A DNA stretch of 43,905 nucleotides from Hyphomonadaceae bacterium (lineage in GTDB: Bacteria; Pseudomonadota; Alphaproteobacteria; Caulobacterales; Hyphomonadaceae): positions 1 through 43,905 of the forward strand of contig JAOATF010000149.1 of NCBI GenBank assembly GCA_030158285.1, written 5' to 3'. A program made the position numbers and the translations under genes. Positions 7,947-17,069 of this stretch are shown here, in pieces. Each line of letters starts with the position of its first letter. The stretch's first letter is position 1. The notes under the pieces were generated by a model that worked only from the letters and a program-made list of their open reading frames with translations, was not told the DNA's origin and searched no databases.

Positions 7947-8909
7947 TCAGAGGTTCACCCGGTTATCCGGCGCCCTGCCCGCAAGGACCGCCGCGATGCC
8001 ATCGATCGCCAGCGACGCCATGGCCATGCGCGTCTCGATGGTCGCGCTGCCGATGTGCGGCAGCAGGAACGTATTCTCAAGCTCGTTGAGCCGCGTGTCG
8101 AAGCCCGGCTCCTTCTGGAAGACGTCGAGCCCCGCCGCGCCGACCTGCCCAGACTTCAGCGCCGCCAGCAGCGCTTCTTCATCCACCAACGACCCACGCG
8201 CCGAGTTGATGAACAGCGCACCCTTGGGCAGCATCGCAAACCGCTCCGCCGTCATCAGCACGCCCTGCCCGCCCGGCAGGTTGAGGCTGAGCACCTGGCA
8301 ATGCGGCAGCATCTCTTCCAGCGACGCATAATAGCGCGCGCCGCTTTCAAGGTCGGCCGCGAGCCGTGTTCGGTTGTGGTAAAGGATCGGCATGCGGAAG
8401 GCGCGCGCCCGATCCGCCACGGCGCGGCCGATGCGGCCCATGCCGACGATGCCCATCGTCTTGCCGGTCACCTCGACGCCCAATCCCTGGAAAAAGCCGT
8501 TCCGGATCTTCCAGCCGCCATCCATGTTGTGGACGTGCTCCTTCGCTCGCCGGGCCGCGCCCAGCAACAAGAGCATGTGGGTGTCCGCGGTCGCATCCGT
8601 CAGCACGTCCGGCGTGTTGCAGATGGTGATACCGCGCGCGTTGGCGGCCGCTACATCGATATGGTCGTAACCAACGCTGGTGGTGGCGATCACGCGAACG
8701 CTGGCCGGCAGCCGCGCCATGTGCTCGGCCCGCAGCGGCATGCCGAGCGAGACCAGAAGCCCCGCCGGCTGGTGCTGGTTGGCAAGGTCGATCACCTCAT
8801 CCGTCTTGAGATGCCGGTCGGGCGCGATGCAGTCGAACAGGGCGTTCACTCTGTCCTGCAACGGACCGGGGATCGGCAGGGACGCAACAACCCGGCCGAG
8901 CTCGCTCAA
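7947..8909 (-). CDS. D-isomer-specific 2-hydroxyacid dehydrogenase (GRHPR-like)
   Basis: 320 aa. NAD(P)-dependent reduction of 2-keto acids such as glyoxylate or hydroxypyruvate. The nucleotide-binding motif GMGRIG is at 156-161. The catalytic triad is Arg238 (NSARGSLVDE), Glu267 (DVFQKEP) and His285 (LLPHIGSAT). The substrate loop SVGYDHID at 78-85 is that of the glyoxylate/hydroxypyruvate reductase branch. The start is TTG at 8909, whose TTGA overlaps the stop of the upstream transporter gene, so the two are translationally coupled. Coupling to a carboxylate-type transporter suggests uptake and reduction or oxidation of a 2-hydroxy or 2-keto acid. Confidence 0.9.
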   Translation of the reverse strand: MSELGRVVASLPIPGPLQDRVNALFDCIAPDRHLKTDEVIDLANQHQPAGLLVSLGMPLRAEHMARLPASVRVIATTSVGYDHIDVAAANARGITICNTPDVLTDATADTHMLLLLGAARRAKEHVHNMDGGWKIRNGFFQGLGVEVTGKTMGIVGMGRIGRAVADRARAFRMPILYHNRTRLAADLESGARYYASLEEMLPHCQVLSLNLPGGQGVLMTAERFAMLPKGALFINSARGSLVDEEALLAALKSGQVGAAGLDVFQKEPGFDTRLNELENTFLLPHIGSATIETRMAMASLAIDGIAAVLAGRAPDNRVNL

Positions 8910-10624
8910 AACTCACCCTTCCCGTCGGCGGCGCCTTCGGTGTGGTGAATCTCGCGCTTGTAGGTTTCCGGCAGGAAGAACAGCGCGACCACGAAGGTGA
9001 TGCCGGCGATGATCACCGGATACCAGATGCCCGCATAGATGTTGCCCGTCGACGCCACCACGGCAAAGGCGATGGTGGGCAGCAGGCCGCCGAACCAGCC
9101 ATTGCCGATGTGATACGGCAGCGACATTGACGTGTAGCGCACACGCGCCGGGAACAGCTCCACCAGCAACGCCGCCATCGGCCCGTAGACCATGGCCGTG
9201 CAGAGCTGCGTGAAGAACAGCAACAGGACCACCATGACCACATTGACCGCCGCCGGATCGGCCTTGGTCGGATAGCCCGCCGCCTTCAGCGCATCGCTGA
9301 CCTGCACGTTGTAAGCGGAGATCGCCGACACGCGCTCGGCCGGCTCCATCTTCGCCACGTCCGGGGCGGCATAGACCTGACCACCGATATGGACCTCAGC
9401 AACGCTCCCCGCAGGCGTCGCTTCCGTGTTGTAGCTGACGCCTGACTTGGCGAGCAGCGCCTTGGCGACGTCGCACGACTGGGTGTCGAACTTGTTCTTG
9501 CCCACCGGGTCGAACTGCAGCGCGCAGGTGGCAGGATCGGCGCGGACGACGACTGGGGAAGTATCCACGGCGGCATAGAGCGCCGGGTTCACCGATTGCG
9601 TCAGCATGTGGAACAACGGAAAATACGTCAGCACCGGGATCAGCAGGCCGGCAAGGATCAGGTAGCGCCGCCCGATCTTGTCCGACAACCAGCCGAACAG
9701 GATGTAGAACGGCGTGCCGACCAGCAGCGAGATCGCCACGATCATGTCCGCCTGCGCCGCATCCATGCGCAGCGTCTGCTTCATGTAGGTGAGGCCGTAA
9801 AACGTGCCGGTGTACCAGATGACCGCCTGGCCCATCACGCAGCCGAACAGCGCGATGAACACCCACTTCACGTTCTTCCATTTGCCGAACGCCTCGGCCA
9901 GCGGCGCCTTAGACAGCGCAGCCTCTTCCTTCATCTTGAGGAAGACCGGGCTTTCGTTGAGCTGCAGGCGGATCCAGATCGACACGAACAGCAGGCCCGC
10001 CGACAGCAGGAACGGAATACGCCAGCCCCACTCGTCGAACGCTTCCTTCGACATCGTCTGACGCACGCCGAGGATAACCAGCAACGAGGCGAACAGGCCG
10101 ATGGTGGCCGTGATCTGGATCCAGGAGGTGAAGAAGCCACGGCGGCCCGGAGGCGCATGCTCGGCAATGTAAGTCGCCGCGCCGCCATACTCCCCGCCGA
10201 TGGCGAGGCCCTGCAGCACGCGCAGCGCGACCAGCAGGATCGGCGCGATGATGCCAAGGCCCGGCCCCATCGCCTCGAACGTGGCGGCGCCGGGAAGCAG
10301 GCCGACCATGAAGGTGGCGATGCCCATGATGATCATGGTGACGAGGAAGGTGTTCTTCCGGCCGACAATGTCGCCGATGCGGCCAAAGGCCAGCGCGCCG
10401 AACGGGCGCACGATGAAGCCCGCCGCAAAGGTGGCGAGCGCCAGGATGTAACCGGTCGTCTCGTTCACGCCGGTGTAGAAATGCATGTTGATGTTGGCGA
10501 CCAGCGACCCGTACAGGAAGAAGTCGTACCATTCGAACATGGTGCCGACGCTGGATGCGCCGATAACCAGTGCCTGGTTCTGCTTCTCCGCGGGGGCCGA
10601 GCCCTCCGCCGGTGCGGTTGCCAT
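8906..10624 (-). CDS. MFS transporter, metabolite:H+ symporter type, with periplasmic insertion
   Basis: 572 aa, versus about 430-450 for typical MHS transporters. N-terminal signature GTMFEWYDFFLYG (28-40), the loop motif GRIGDIVGRKN (81-91), RVLQGLAIGGEYGG (135-148) and a second-half loop GWLSDKIGRR are classical for the proline/betaine/dicarboxylate symporter group. The extra length is a hydrophilic insertion, about residues 345-458, between two transmembrane segments of the C-terminal half. It carries two cysteines (367, 384) that could pair in the periplasm. Translation is coupled to the 2-hydroxyacid dehydrogenase gene, so a small carboxylate substrate is plausible. Clear transporter family; substrate inferred only. 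Confidence 0.88.
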   Translation of the reverse strand: MATAPAEGSAPAEKQNQALVIGASSVGTMFEWYDFFLYGSLVANINMHFYTGVNETTGYILALATFAAGFIVRPFGALAFGRIGDIVGRKNTFLVTMIIMGIATFMVGLLPGAATFEAMGPGLGIIAPILLVALRVLQGLAIGGEYGGAATYIAEHAPPGRRGFFTSWIQITATIGLFASLLVILGVRQTMSKEAFDEWGWRIPFLLSAGLLFVSIWIRLQLNESPVFLKMKEEAALSKAPLAEAFGKWKNVKWVFIALFGCVMGQAVIWYTGTFYGLTYMKQTLRMDAAQADMIVAISLLVGTPFYILFGWLSDKIGRRYLILAGLLIPVLTYFPLFHMLTQSVNPALYAAVDTSPVVVRADPATCALQFDPVGKNKFDTQSCDVAKALLAKSGVSYNTEATPAGSVAEVHIGGQVYAAPDVAKMEPAERVSAISAYNVQVSDALKAAGYPTKADPAAVNVVMVVLLLFFTQLCTAMVYGPMAALLVELFPARVRYTSMSLPYHIGNGWFGGLLPTIAFAVVASTGNIYAGIWYPVIIAGITFVVALFFLPETYKREIHHTEGAADGKGEF

Positions 10625-10870
10625 GATCGTTCGCTCCCCTCGCCGCCTTTGTGACGGTCAGTTCTCGGGGCGGAAGCTGCAACGGCCTGACGCCAAGGGC
10701 AAGGTGAAACCCGGGCGTTCCCTTCGCGCGTTGGGAAGTTGGCGCGATCTGCAGACACGAGCTTGCGAGACAGCTTTGCGCGGTCGCGGCATTGGCTGCA
10801 GGCGAACCGCATTAAGCAATTGAAGCGCGTGTCGGTTCAGCGCAGATTGTGTGCACTCCGGGAGGGAACC

Positions 10871-11467
10871 ATGATCCGCATCACCGCTCTTGTCGCAATC
10901 ACCGCCGCCATGTCGCTGGCGGCCTGCCAGCCGCAGAAGACGCCGGAGCAGATCGCCGCCGAACAGCAGGCCGCCGCGCTGAAGGCGATGACGGATTCGC
11001 TTGGCGGCATGGCGGGCCCCAATGGTGAGGTCGATGCTGAAAAGCTCGCCGCCGCCATTGGCCAGGCCAGCGCCATGGCGCGCCTCAACCCCGACATCAC
11101 GCCGGAAGAACGCGCCAAGCTGGAAGCGATCGGCCACGCCATCTCCACCGGCGAGGTCCACCCCGCTGCCTCTGCCTATCTTGCAGGCGCCGACAAGGCC
11201 GTTGCGCTTCTCAAGACTGCAAAGGATCAGGCCAGCCTCAACGCCGTGAAGCCGCAACTGGCCGCGATCTACGCCGAAATGGCCGCCCCCGCCGCGACGC
11301 TGAAAGCGATGACCGAAGATCAACGCGAAGTCGCGTTCGGTTCGGCCGCACCCCAGTGGATCAGCCTGAGCACCAGAATGGTCGGCCTGCTGAGCGGCAC
11401 ATCCTACGACCCGCAGACAATGCAGGCGCTAGGTGAACTGCTGGATCAGATGCCGCAGACGGAGTGA
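10871..11467 (+). CDS. predicted lipoprotein of unknown function
   Basis: 198 aa. The signal peptide ends in a lipobox (SLAAC, Cys19). The mature part is alanine-rich and predicted helical throughout, with no known domain that I recognise. A very good ribosome site (GGAGGGA, 10860-10866) defines the ATG at 10871; the frame is open further upstream, but without a start of comparable quality. It is divergent from the transporter gene and convergent with pccB, nine bases from its stop codon. Likely anchored in the outer or inner membrane leaflet. Confidence 0.8.
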   Translation: MIRITALVAITAAMSLAACQPQKTPEQIAAEQQAAALKAMTDSLGGMAGPNGEVDAEKLAAAIGQASAMARLNPDITPEERAKLEAIGHAISTGEVHPAASAYLAGADKAVALLKTAKDQASLNAVKPQLAAIYAEMAAPAATLKAMTEDQREVAFGSAAPQWISLSTRMVGLLSGTSYDPQTMQALGELLDQMPQTE

Positions 11468-11476
11468 GATTTCCGA

Positions 11477-13009
11477 CTAAAGCGGAATGTTGTCGTGCTT
11501 CTTCTGCGGATTGCTGAGCTGCTTGTTCTTCAGCGTGCGCAGTGACCGGACAATGCGCTTGCGCGTGTTATGCGGCATGATCACGTCGTCGATGAAGCCG
11601 CGGGAGGCGGCGACATACGGGTTGGCGAAGCGGCTCTGGTATTCGGCTGTGCGGGCCGCGATCTTTTCGGCATCGCCAATGTCGGCGCGGAAGATGATCT
11701 CCACGGCGCCCTTCGCGCCCATCACAGCGATCTCGGCCGTCGGCCAGGCGAAGTTCACGTCGCCGCGCAGGTGTTTCGAACTCATGACGTCATAGGCGCC
11801 ACCATAGGCCTTGCGCGTGATGACGGTGACTTTCGGAACGGTGGCTTCAGCATAGGCGAACAGCAGTTTCGCGCCATGCTTGATGAGGCCGCCGTATTCC
11901 TGCTTGGTGCCCGGCATGAAGCCCGGCACGTCCACGAACGTGATGATCGGGATGTTGAAGCAATCGCAGAAGCGCACGAAGCGCGCAGCTTTGCGCGACG
12001 CATCGATGTCGAGCACGCCGGCGAGGCTCATCGGCTGGTTGGCGACGAAGCCAACGGTGGAGCCTTCCATGCGGCCGAAGCCTGTGATGATGTTCTTGCC
12101 GAAGTCCTTGCCGATCTCGAAGAAGTCGCCCTCGTCGGCGACTTTCTGGATCAGCTCCTTCATGTCGTAGGGCGTGTTCGGATTGGCGGGGACGAGCGAG
12201 TCCAGGCTCGGCTCGGCGCGCTCCGGGTCATCGAAGGTCGGTACGGTCGGCGGCTTCTCGCGGTTCGACAGCGGCAGGAAGCCGACAAGGCGGCGCATCT
12301 GCGTCAGCGTCTCGATGTCGTTCTCATAGGAGCCATCGACCACGCCGGATTTCTGCGCATGTACGCGCGCGCCGCCGAGCTCTTCATGCGTGACGATCTC
12401 GTTGGTGACGGTCTTCACCACGTCCGGACCGGTCACGTACATGTAGGACGTGTCCTTCACCATAAAGATGAAGTCGGTCATCGCAGGGCTGTAAACGTCG
12501 CCACCGGCGCACGGGCCCATGATGACGGAGATCTGCGGGATGACACCCGAGGCCAGTACGTTCTCGAGGAAAATGTCGGCATAGCCGCCGAGGGCCTCAA
12601 CACCCTCCTGGATGCGGGCCCCACCCGCATCGAACAGCCCGATCAGCGGCGCGCCGTTCTTCATGGCGGCCTGCTGCACCTTCACGATCTTCTCGGCGTG
12701 GGCGCGGCTGAGCGAGCCGCCGAACACGGTGAAGTCCTTCGAGAACACATAGATGACGCGGCCGTTGATCGTGCCCCAGCCGGTGACGACGCCGTCGCCC
12801 GGGATGCGCTGGTTCTCCATGCCGAAATCGTGGGAGCGATGCTCCACGAACATGTCCCACTCTTCGAAGGAGCCTTCGTCGAGGAGCAGGGCGACCCGCT
12901 CGCGCGCGGTCAGCTTGCCCTTGGCGTGCTGGGCGTCGATGCGCTTCTGGCCGCCACCGAGACGGGCATCCTGGCGCTTCTTCTCCAGCGCTTCGACGAT
13001 GTCTTTCAT
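11477..13009 (-). CDS. pccB: propionyl-CoA carboxylase beta (carboxyltransferase) subunit
   Basis: 510 aa, standard length for PccB. It transfers the carboxyl group from biotin to propionyl-CoA. Two crotonase-like halves are evident. The first has [32 protein letters not shown] and [13 protein letters not shown] (CoA-binding side). The second has [23 protein letters not shown] and [18 protein letters not shown]. The C-terminus ends in the alphaproteobacterial KKHDNIPL. The ATG at 13009 gives the family N-terminus [12 protein letters not shown]; a longer frame to 13081 is unlikely. It partners with pccA at 5181-7178; here the two subunit genes are separated by four unrelated genes. Confidence 0.95.
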   Translation of the reverse strand: MKDIVEALEKKRQDARLGGGQKRIDAQHAKGKLTARERVALLLDEGSFEEWDMFVEHRSHDFGMENQRIPGDGVVTGWGTINGRVIYVFSKDFTVFGGSLSRAHAEKIVKVQQAAMKNGAPLIGLFDAGGARIQEGVEALGGYADIFLENVLASGVIPQISVIMGPCAGGDVYSPAMTDFIFMVKDTSYMYVTGPDVVKTVTNEIVTHEELGGARVHAQKSGVVDGSYENDIETLTQMRRLVGFLPLSNREKPPTVPTFDDPERAEPSLDSLVPANPNTPYDMKELIQKVADEGDFFEIGKDFGKNIITGFGRMEGSTVGFVANQPMSLAGVLDIDASRKAARFVRFCDCFNIPIITFVDVPGFMPGTKQEYGGLIKHGAKLLFAYAEATVPKVTVITRKAYGGAYDVMSSKHLRGDVNFAWPTAEIAVMGAKGAVEIIFRADIGDAEKIAARTAEYQSRFANPYVAASRGFIDDVIMPHNTRKRIVRSLRTLKNKQLSNPQKKHDNIPL

Positions 13010-13226
13010 GGTTCGGGAGGCCCCTGAGCGAAATGAGGCGCCAGATAAACGGTGCTTCCCTTGGGGCGCAAGGCAGAACACCGCGGTCCGCCCTCCCGCG
13101 CCACGCGAGGCGGGAAAGGCGGCAGCGCCAGCCTCTTTTCCACAAAGGCGAAGTCTGGTTTAGTCCGGCCCTGACAGCGTCAAGGCGTCACACGGCCGAT
13201 CGTCTTGCTGAGCAAAGGACCGCGCC

Positions 13227-14735
13227 ATGCCTGACACGCTGACACAATCTTCCACGCCTGCCGCTCCTGACGGGCATGTTGATGTGCTGATCGTCGGCGC
13301 GGGCCTCTCCGGCATCGGCGCGGCGTGGTGGCTGCAGAAGGAATGCCCGGGCAAGAGCTACGCGATCCTGGAGCAGCGCGACGCCATCGGCGGCACATGG
13401 GACCTGTTCCGCTATCCCGGCATCCGCTCCGACTCGGACATGTACACGCTGGGCTACGCCTTCCGCCCATGGACCGAGGCGAAGGCAATCGCCGATGGCC
13501 CCTCGATCCTGAAATACGTGCGCGACACGGCCCGCGAGGCCGGCATCGACCGGAAGATCCGCTATCGCCACAAGGTCGCCACCGCCAACTGGTCGAGCGA
13601 GACCGCGCGCTGGACCGTGACGGCCACGCATGACGGCAAGCCGGTCACCCTCACCTGCTCATTCCTGATGATGTGCTCAGGGTATTACCGGTACGAGGCC
13701 GGCTACGCGCCGGTGTTCGCCGGGCAGGACAACTTCAAGGGCCGCATCGTCCACCCGCAGCACTGGACCGGCGACATCGACCATGCCGGCAAGAACGTCG
13801 TCGTCATCGGCAGCGGCGCCACGGCAGTAACCATCGTCCCGGAAGTCGGCAAGACGGCGAAGCACGTGACGATGTTGCAGCGCTCGCCCACCTACGTCGT
13901 CTCGCGCCCCGCCGAGGACAAGCTCGCCAATTGGATGCGCAAATGGCTTCCGGCAAAGATGGCCTACGGCATCACGCGCTGGCGCAACGTGCTGATGGGC
14001 GCGTTCTTCTACAACACCGCCCGCAAGAAACCGGAGAAGACGAAGGAAGGGATTCTCAAGCTGGCGAAGAAACAGCTGCCGGAAGGCTACGACCTCTCGC
14101 ACTTCACCCCGCGCTATAATCCGTGGGACCAGCGCATGTGCCTGATCCCGGATGCGGACCTGTTCGAGTCGATCAAGCAGGGCAAGTCCGAAGTCGTCAC
14201 CGACGAGATCGAGACGTTCACCGAGACCGGCCTGAAGCTGAAATCCGGCAAGGAGCTGCCCGCCGACCTCGTGGTCACCGCAACCGGCCTCGACCTGCTC
14301 TTTCTCGGCGGCATGAAAGTCAGCGTCGACGGCAAGGACGTGAACATGTCCGAACAGCTGACCTACAAAGGCATGATGTATTCCGGCGTGCCGAACCTCG
14401 CCTCGGTGTTCGGCTACACCAACGCCTCATGGACGCTGAAGGCCGACCTCACCTGCGAGTACGTCTGCCGCCTGCTGAACCACATGGATGCGCAAGGCGC
14501 CACCTCGGCCACACCGCGCAACACCGACCCGAATGTCACAACAGAACCGTGGCTCGATTTCTCGTCGGGCTACGTGCAACGTACGATCTCGCGCTTCCCG
14601 AAACAGGGCTCGAAAATGCCGTGGAAGCTCAACCAGAACTACTTCCGCGACATCAAGCTCCTGCGCCGCGGCACGCTCGAAGACGGCGTCCTGCAGTTCG
14701 AGAAGACCAGGGTGAAGGTGAAAGAGCCAGCGTAG
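13227..14735 (+). CDS. EthA-like Baeyer-Villiger flavin monooxygenase
   Basis: 502 aa. FAD- and NADPH-dependent conversion of ketones to esters or lactones, or S-oxidation. FAD Rossmann motif GAGLSG at 24-29; GGTWDLFRYPGIRSDSDMYTLGY downstream; NADPH motif GSGATA at 195-200. The type I BVMO fingerprint F-x-G-x3-H-x3-W is at 170-180, with Thr instead of Pro/Asp after the Trp. The match to mycobacterial EthA (which activates ethionamide) runs the full length, including YNPWDQR.CL.P..DLF, YTNASWTLKADL and KQGS..PW.LNQNY..DI. It is followed by a large inverted repeat and convergent with the TonB receptor gene. A role in ketone or steroid-like substrate oxidation feeding the acyl-CoA genes is plausible inference. 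Confidence 0.9.
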   Translation: MPDTLTQSSTPAAPDGHVDVLIVGAGLSGIGAAWWLQKECPGKSYAILEQRDAIGGTWDLFRYPGIRSDSDMYTLGYAFRPWTEAKAIADGPSILKYVRDTAREAGIDRKIRYRHKVATANWSSETARWTVTATHDGKPVTLTCSFLMMCSGYYRYEAGYAPVFAGQDNFKGRIVHPQHWTGDIDHAGKNVVVIGSGATAVTIVPEVGKTAKHVTMLQRSPTYVVSRPAEDKLANWMRKWLPAKMAYGITRWRNVLMGAFFYNTARKKPEKTKEGILKLAKKQLPEGYDLSHFTPRYNPWDQRMCLIPDADLFESIKQGKSEVVTDEIETFTETGLKLKSGKELPADLVVTATGLDLLFLGGMKVSVDGKDVNMSEQLTYKGMMYSGVPNLASVFGYTNASWTLKADLTCEYVCRLLNHMDAQGATSATPRNTDPNVTTEPWLDFSSGYVQRTISRFPKQGSKMPWKLNQNYFRDIKLLRRGTLEDGVLQFEKTRVKVKEPA

Positions 14736-14739
14736 TCCA

Positions 14740-14854
14740 CTCTGGAGCGCCGGGCCCCCGCCCGGCAGTCGCGGCAAAGCCGCGATCACGCCCAAAGTTG
14801 AGAGATCGCGTCGCTATGCGCCGCGTTGCCGGGCGGGGGCCCGGTGCTCCAGAG
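14740..14854. repeat. 28-bp inverted repeat element in a convergent intergenic region
   Basis: Arms 14740-14767 and 14827-14854 match in 27 of 28 positions (core CCGGGCCCCCGCCCGG, flanked by CTCTGGAGC). Inside are a small hairpin with an AAA loop (14769-14785) and a second short stem (CGCGAT/ATCGCG, 14781-14786 with 14805-14810). It fills the space between the stops of the monooxygenase and TonB-receptor genes, so it may also end transcription from both sides. The inner part resembles the element at 43.8 kb. Confidence 0.85.
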
Positions 14855-14855
14855 A

Positions 14856-16955
14856 TCAGTTCCTGAACCGCAGGCCCAGCGTCGCATTGAGCGGCTCGCC
14901 GGGGAAATAGCGATCCTGCCCGTTCGCGAAGTCCGCGCGGTCGGCATAGCGCTCGTCAGTGACGTTGCGCACGATGACAAACGTCTCGACCTGGTCCGAG
15001 AAGCGCCACGCGCCGCGCAGATGCCCGATCAGGTGGCCATCATACGTTGCCGTGTTGGCGGCGTTGGTGAAGTACTCGCCGACATACTCCGCTGTGAACC
15101 CAAGCGAGAACGGGCCCGAATCCCACGACAGGCCAGCGTCCGCCAGCCATTCCGGCGCGGTGTCGATCTCGTTGCCATCGACGATGTCTTCTGCGGCGAC
15201 AACCACGTTGCGATTGAACGCATAGGTCTGGTCCGACCAGCTGGTCGTACCGTTCCAGCCGAGCGTGCCGCCCAACACCTCACCTAGTTGGCCCCGCAAC
15301 GACAACTCGACGCCGACATGGTCGGTCTTGCCGTCCGGCACGTTGAGGCCGTCGCTGTCGCGGAAGAAGAAGTTGTCCTTCTTCATCGTGTAGGCGGCGA
15401 CGTCGTAGTCGATGCCGATCAGCTTACCGCGCGCGCCAACCTCAAAGCTGTCCAGCGTTTCCACGTCAAGACGCTGTATCGTCTGCAGGTTCTGCAGGCG
15501 ATACTGGTCCGACGTCTGCGGCGCACGTTCGCCACGCGCATAGTTGGCGTACAGCACCATGTTGTCGAAGCCGCCATAGGTGAGGCCCACTTTCGGCGTC
15601 AGCAGTTCGAAATCGTCCGTCCGGCTGGGCGCAACGCGGAAGCGGCCATAGGTGCCCGGCGCCTTGTTGGTGCGGTAGTCATACGCGTGGGACTCGCCAC
15701 GCACGCCGGCCAGCAGGCGCCAGTCTTGCGCGAACGCCCAATCGACTTCGGCATAGAGGCCCGTCGTCCAGGTCTGCACGGTATAGTCGTAGTGGACGCC
15801 TTGCGGGAAAGTCGGGTTGCCCACCGGGCCGCCGAAGCTGGCGCGCGTCTGCGTCTCAGTAAGGAAGCCATCGGCCAGCTGAATATCTGCGCCGACCGTC
15901 CAGCGGAAATCGGACGGGCCGAATTCATACCGCGTCATGATGCCAAGCGAATCCTGGCCGTTCTCTTCCGTCGATTGGTCTGGCAGGAAGTGCTGGATGA
16001 ATTTCATGCGCTGGCGGATGCCGAACGGGGTGATCACCAGCTTGTCCTGCCCGATCTCCGTCTCGAAGCGCACGTTCGCGCGTACAACCGAAGCGTCGCG
16101 ATAGGCTTCCGGGTTCGGGTTCGTCCTGGCGGTGTTCTCGTTCTTGTAGGCGTCGAGGCCCTGGATGAAGCCTGCCGTCTCCTGGTTGAGGTTGACGGCC
16201 GCCAGCGTGGCGACGGCGTTCCAGTTCTCTCCCCGGAACTTCGAACGCCAGGTCAGCTTCTGTTGATCGACGCCGGAGGCATCGCGCCAGCCGCCATCGT
16301 CCATCACGGAGAGGCCGACCCAGTTGTCGATGCCGTTGGTGGTGAAGTTGGCCGTCGCATCGGCGCGCGTCCGCTGCAGCGAGTTCGCGCTGACCGTCAG
16401 CGTGTGGCCGGATTGATCGCCCGGCTCCGGGTCGATGAAGTTCATCAGGCCGTGGACGGCGTTGGAGCCGTAACGCACTGATCCCGGCCCGCGCACGACC
16501 TCGATCGCCTGGGCGGTCTCGTGATGCAGCTCGAACAGCGCATTGACGTTGCCGAAGCCCGGCGCGCGCGTCGGGATGCCGTTCTCGAGGATCAGGAACG
16601 AGCCCTGCCCCGCGCCAGCCGGCAGAACCGGCGAACGCAGGCCGATGAGCAACTCCTGCCCGGAGTTCATCTGCACGTTGACGCCCGGGATCGTGTTGAG
16701 GATTTCGGCCGGGTGGTTCGCCGCGATGTTCGCGATCGTCTCTTCGTCGATCACCGAATACGCGCCCGGATCATCGGACAGGCGATCGCCGTAGATCGTG
16801 ATCACGTCGGCATCCGCCGGCGCCGGCTCGGCCAGCGTCACACGAGGCCCCGCCGCGTCCTGGCCGATGGCGGGGGCGGCAAACGCCCCCATCGCCATGG
16901 CCATGCTGATCCAGCTCGCCGCCGAGTACGCTGCCCGCACGTTTGTCTCCCGCAT
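14856..16955 (-). CDS. TonB-dependent outer-membrane receptor
   Basis: 699 aa. An N-terminal signal region ending in AAPAIGQ is followed by a TonB-box-like stretch (DVITIYGD). The plug domain (about 70-185) has EILNTIPGVNVQ, GIPTRAPGFG and IEVVRGPGSVRYGSNAVHGLMNFI. A 22-strand-type barrel follows, with many aromatic/Gly alternations, ending in LNATLGLRFRN with the usual final aromatic residue. It takes up a siderophore, cobalamin, sugar or lipid-like ligand using TonB energy. The ligand cannot be read; I see no cobalamin riboswitch in the short leader. The ATG at 16955 was chosen over an in-frame TTG at 16979. Ligand processing genes are not obviously adjacent. Confidence 0.93.
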   Translation of the reverse strand: MRETNVRAAYSAASWISMAMAMGAFAAPAIGQDAAGPRVTLAEPAPADADVITIYGDRLSDDPGAYSVIDEETIANIAANHPAEILNTIPGVNVQMNSGQELLIGLRSPVLPAGAGQGSFLILENGIPTRAPGFGNVNALFELHHETAQAIEVVRGPGSVRYGSNAVHGLMNFIDPEPGDQSGHTLTVSANSLQRTRADATANFTTNGIDNWVGLSVMDDGGWRDASGVDQQKLTWRSKFRGENWNAVATLAAVNLNQETAGFIQGLDAYKNENTARTNPNPEAYRDASVVRANVRFETEIGQDKLVITPFGIRQRMKFIQHFLPDQSTEENGQDSLGIMTRYEFGPSDFRWTVGADIQLADGFLTETQTRASFGGPVGNPTFPQGVHYDYTVQTWTTGLYAEVDWAFAQDWRLLAGVRGESHAYDYRTNKAPGTYGRFRVAPSRTDDFELLTPKVGLTYGGFDNMVLYANYARGERAPQTSDQYRLQNLQTIQRLDVETLDSFEVGARGKLIGIDYDVAAYTMKKDNFFFRDSDGLNVPDGKTDHVGVELSLRGQLGEVLGGTLGWNGTTSWSDQTYAFNRNVVVAAEDIVDGNEIDTAPEWLADAGLSWDSGPFSLGFTAEYVGEYFTNAANTATYDGHLIGHLRGAWRFSDQVETFVIVRNVTDERYADRADFANGQDRYFPGEPLNATLGLRFRN

Positions 16956-17069
16956 CAGACCGGCTTTTCTTCGCGCCAACCCAACAGCCCCGACCGGGCT
17001 GGAGGGTAAAGCGCGTTCGCCTCTAGGCGTTGTTTACGCCTTTCCGGACGCCCGGCTAGTGCAAGGAAA

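Noticed and set aside
11570..13027. 485-codon open frame on the plus strand
   Set aside because: Antisense to the clear pccB gene; no recognisable motifs.
17025..17041. AGGCGT/ACGCCT hairpin between transporter and TonB genes
   Set aside because: Six-bp stem without T run; too weak to call a terminator.
16956..17069. Cobalamin or other riboswitch before the TonB receptor
   Set aside because: The leader is only 114 bp and no B12-box-like sequence is visible.
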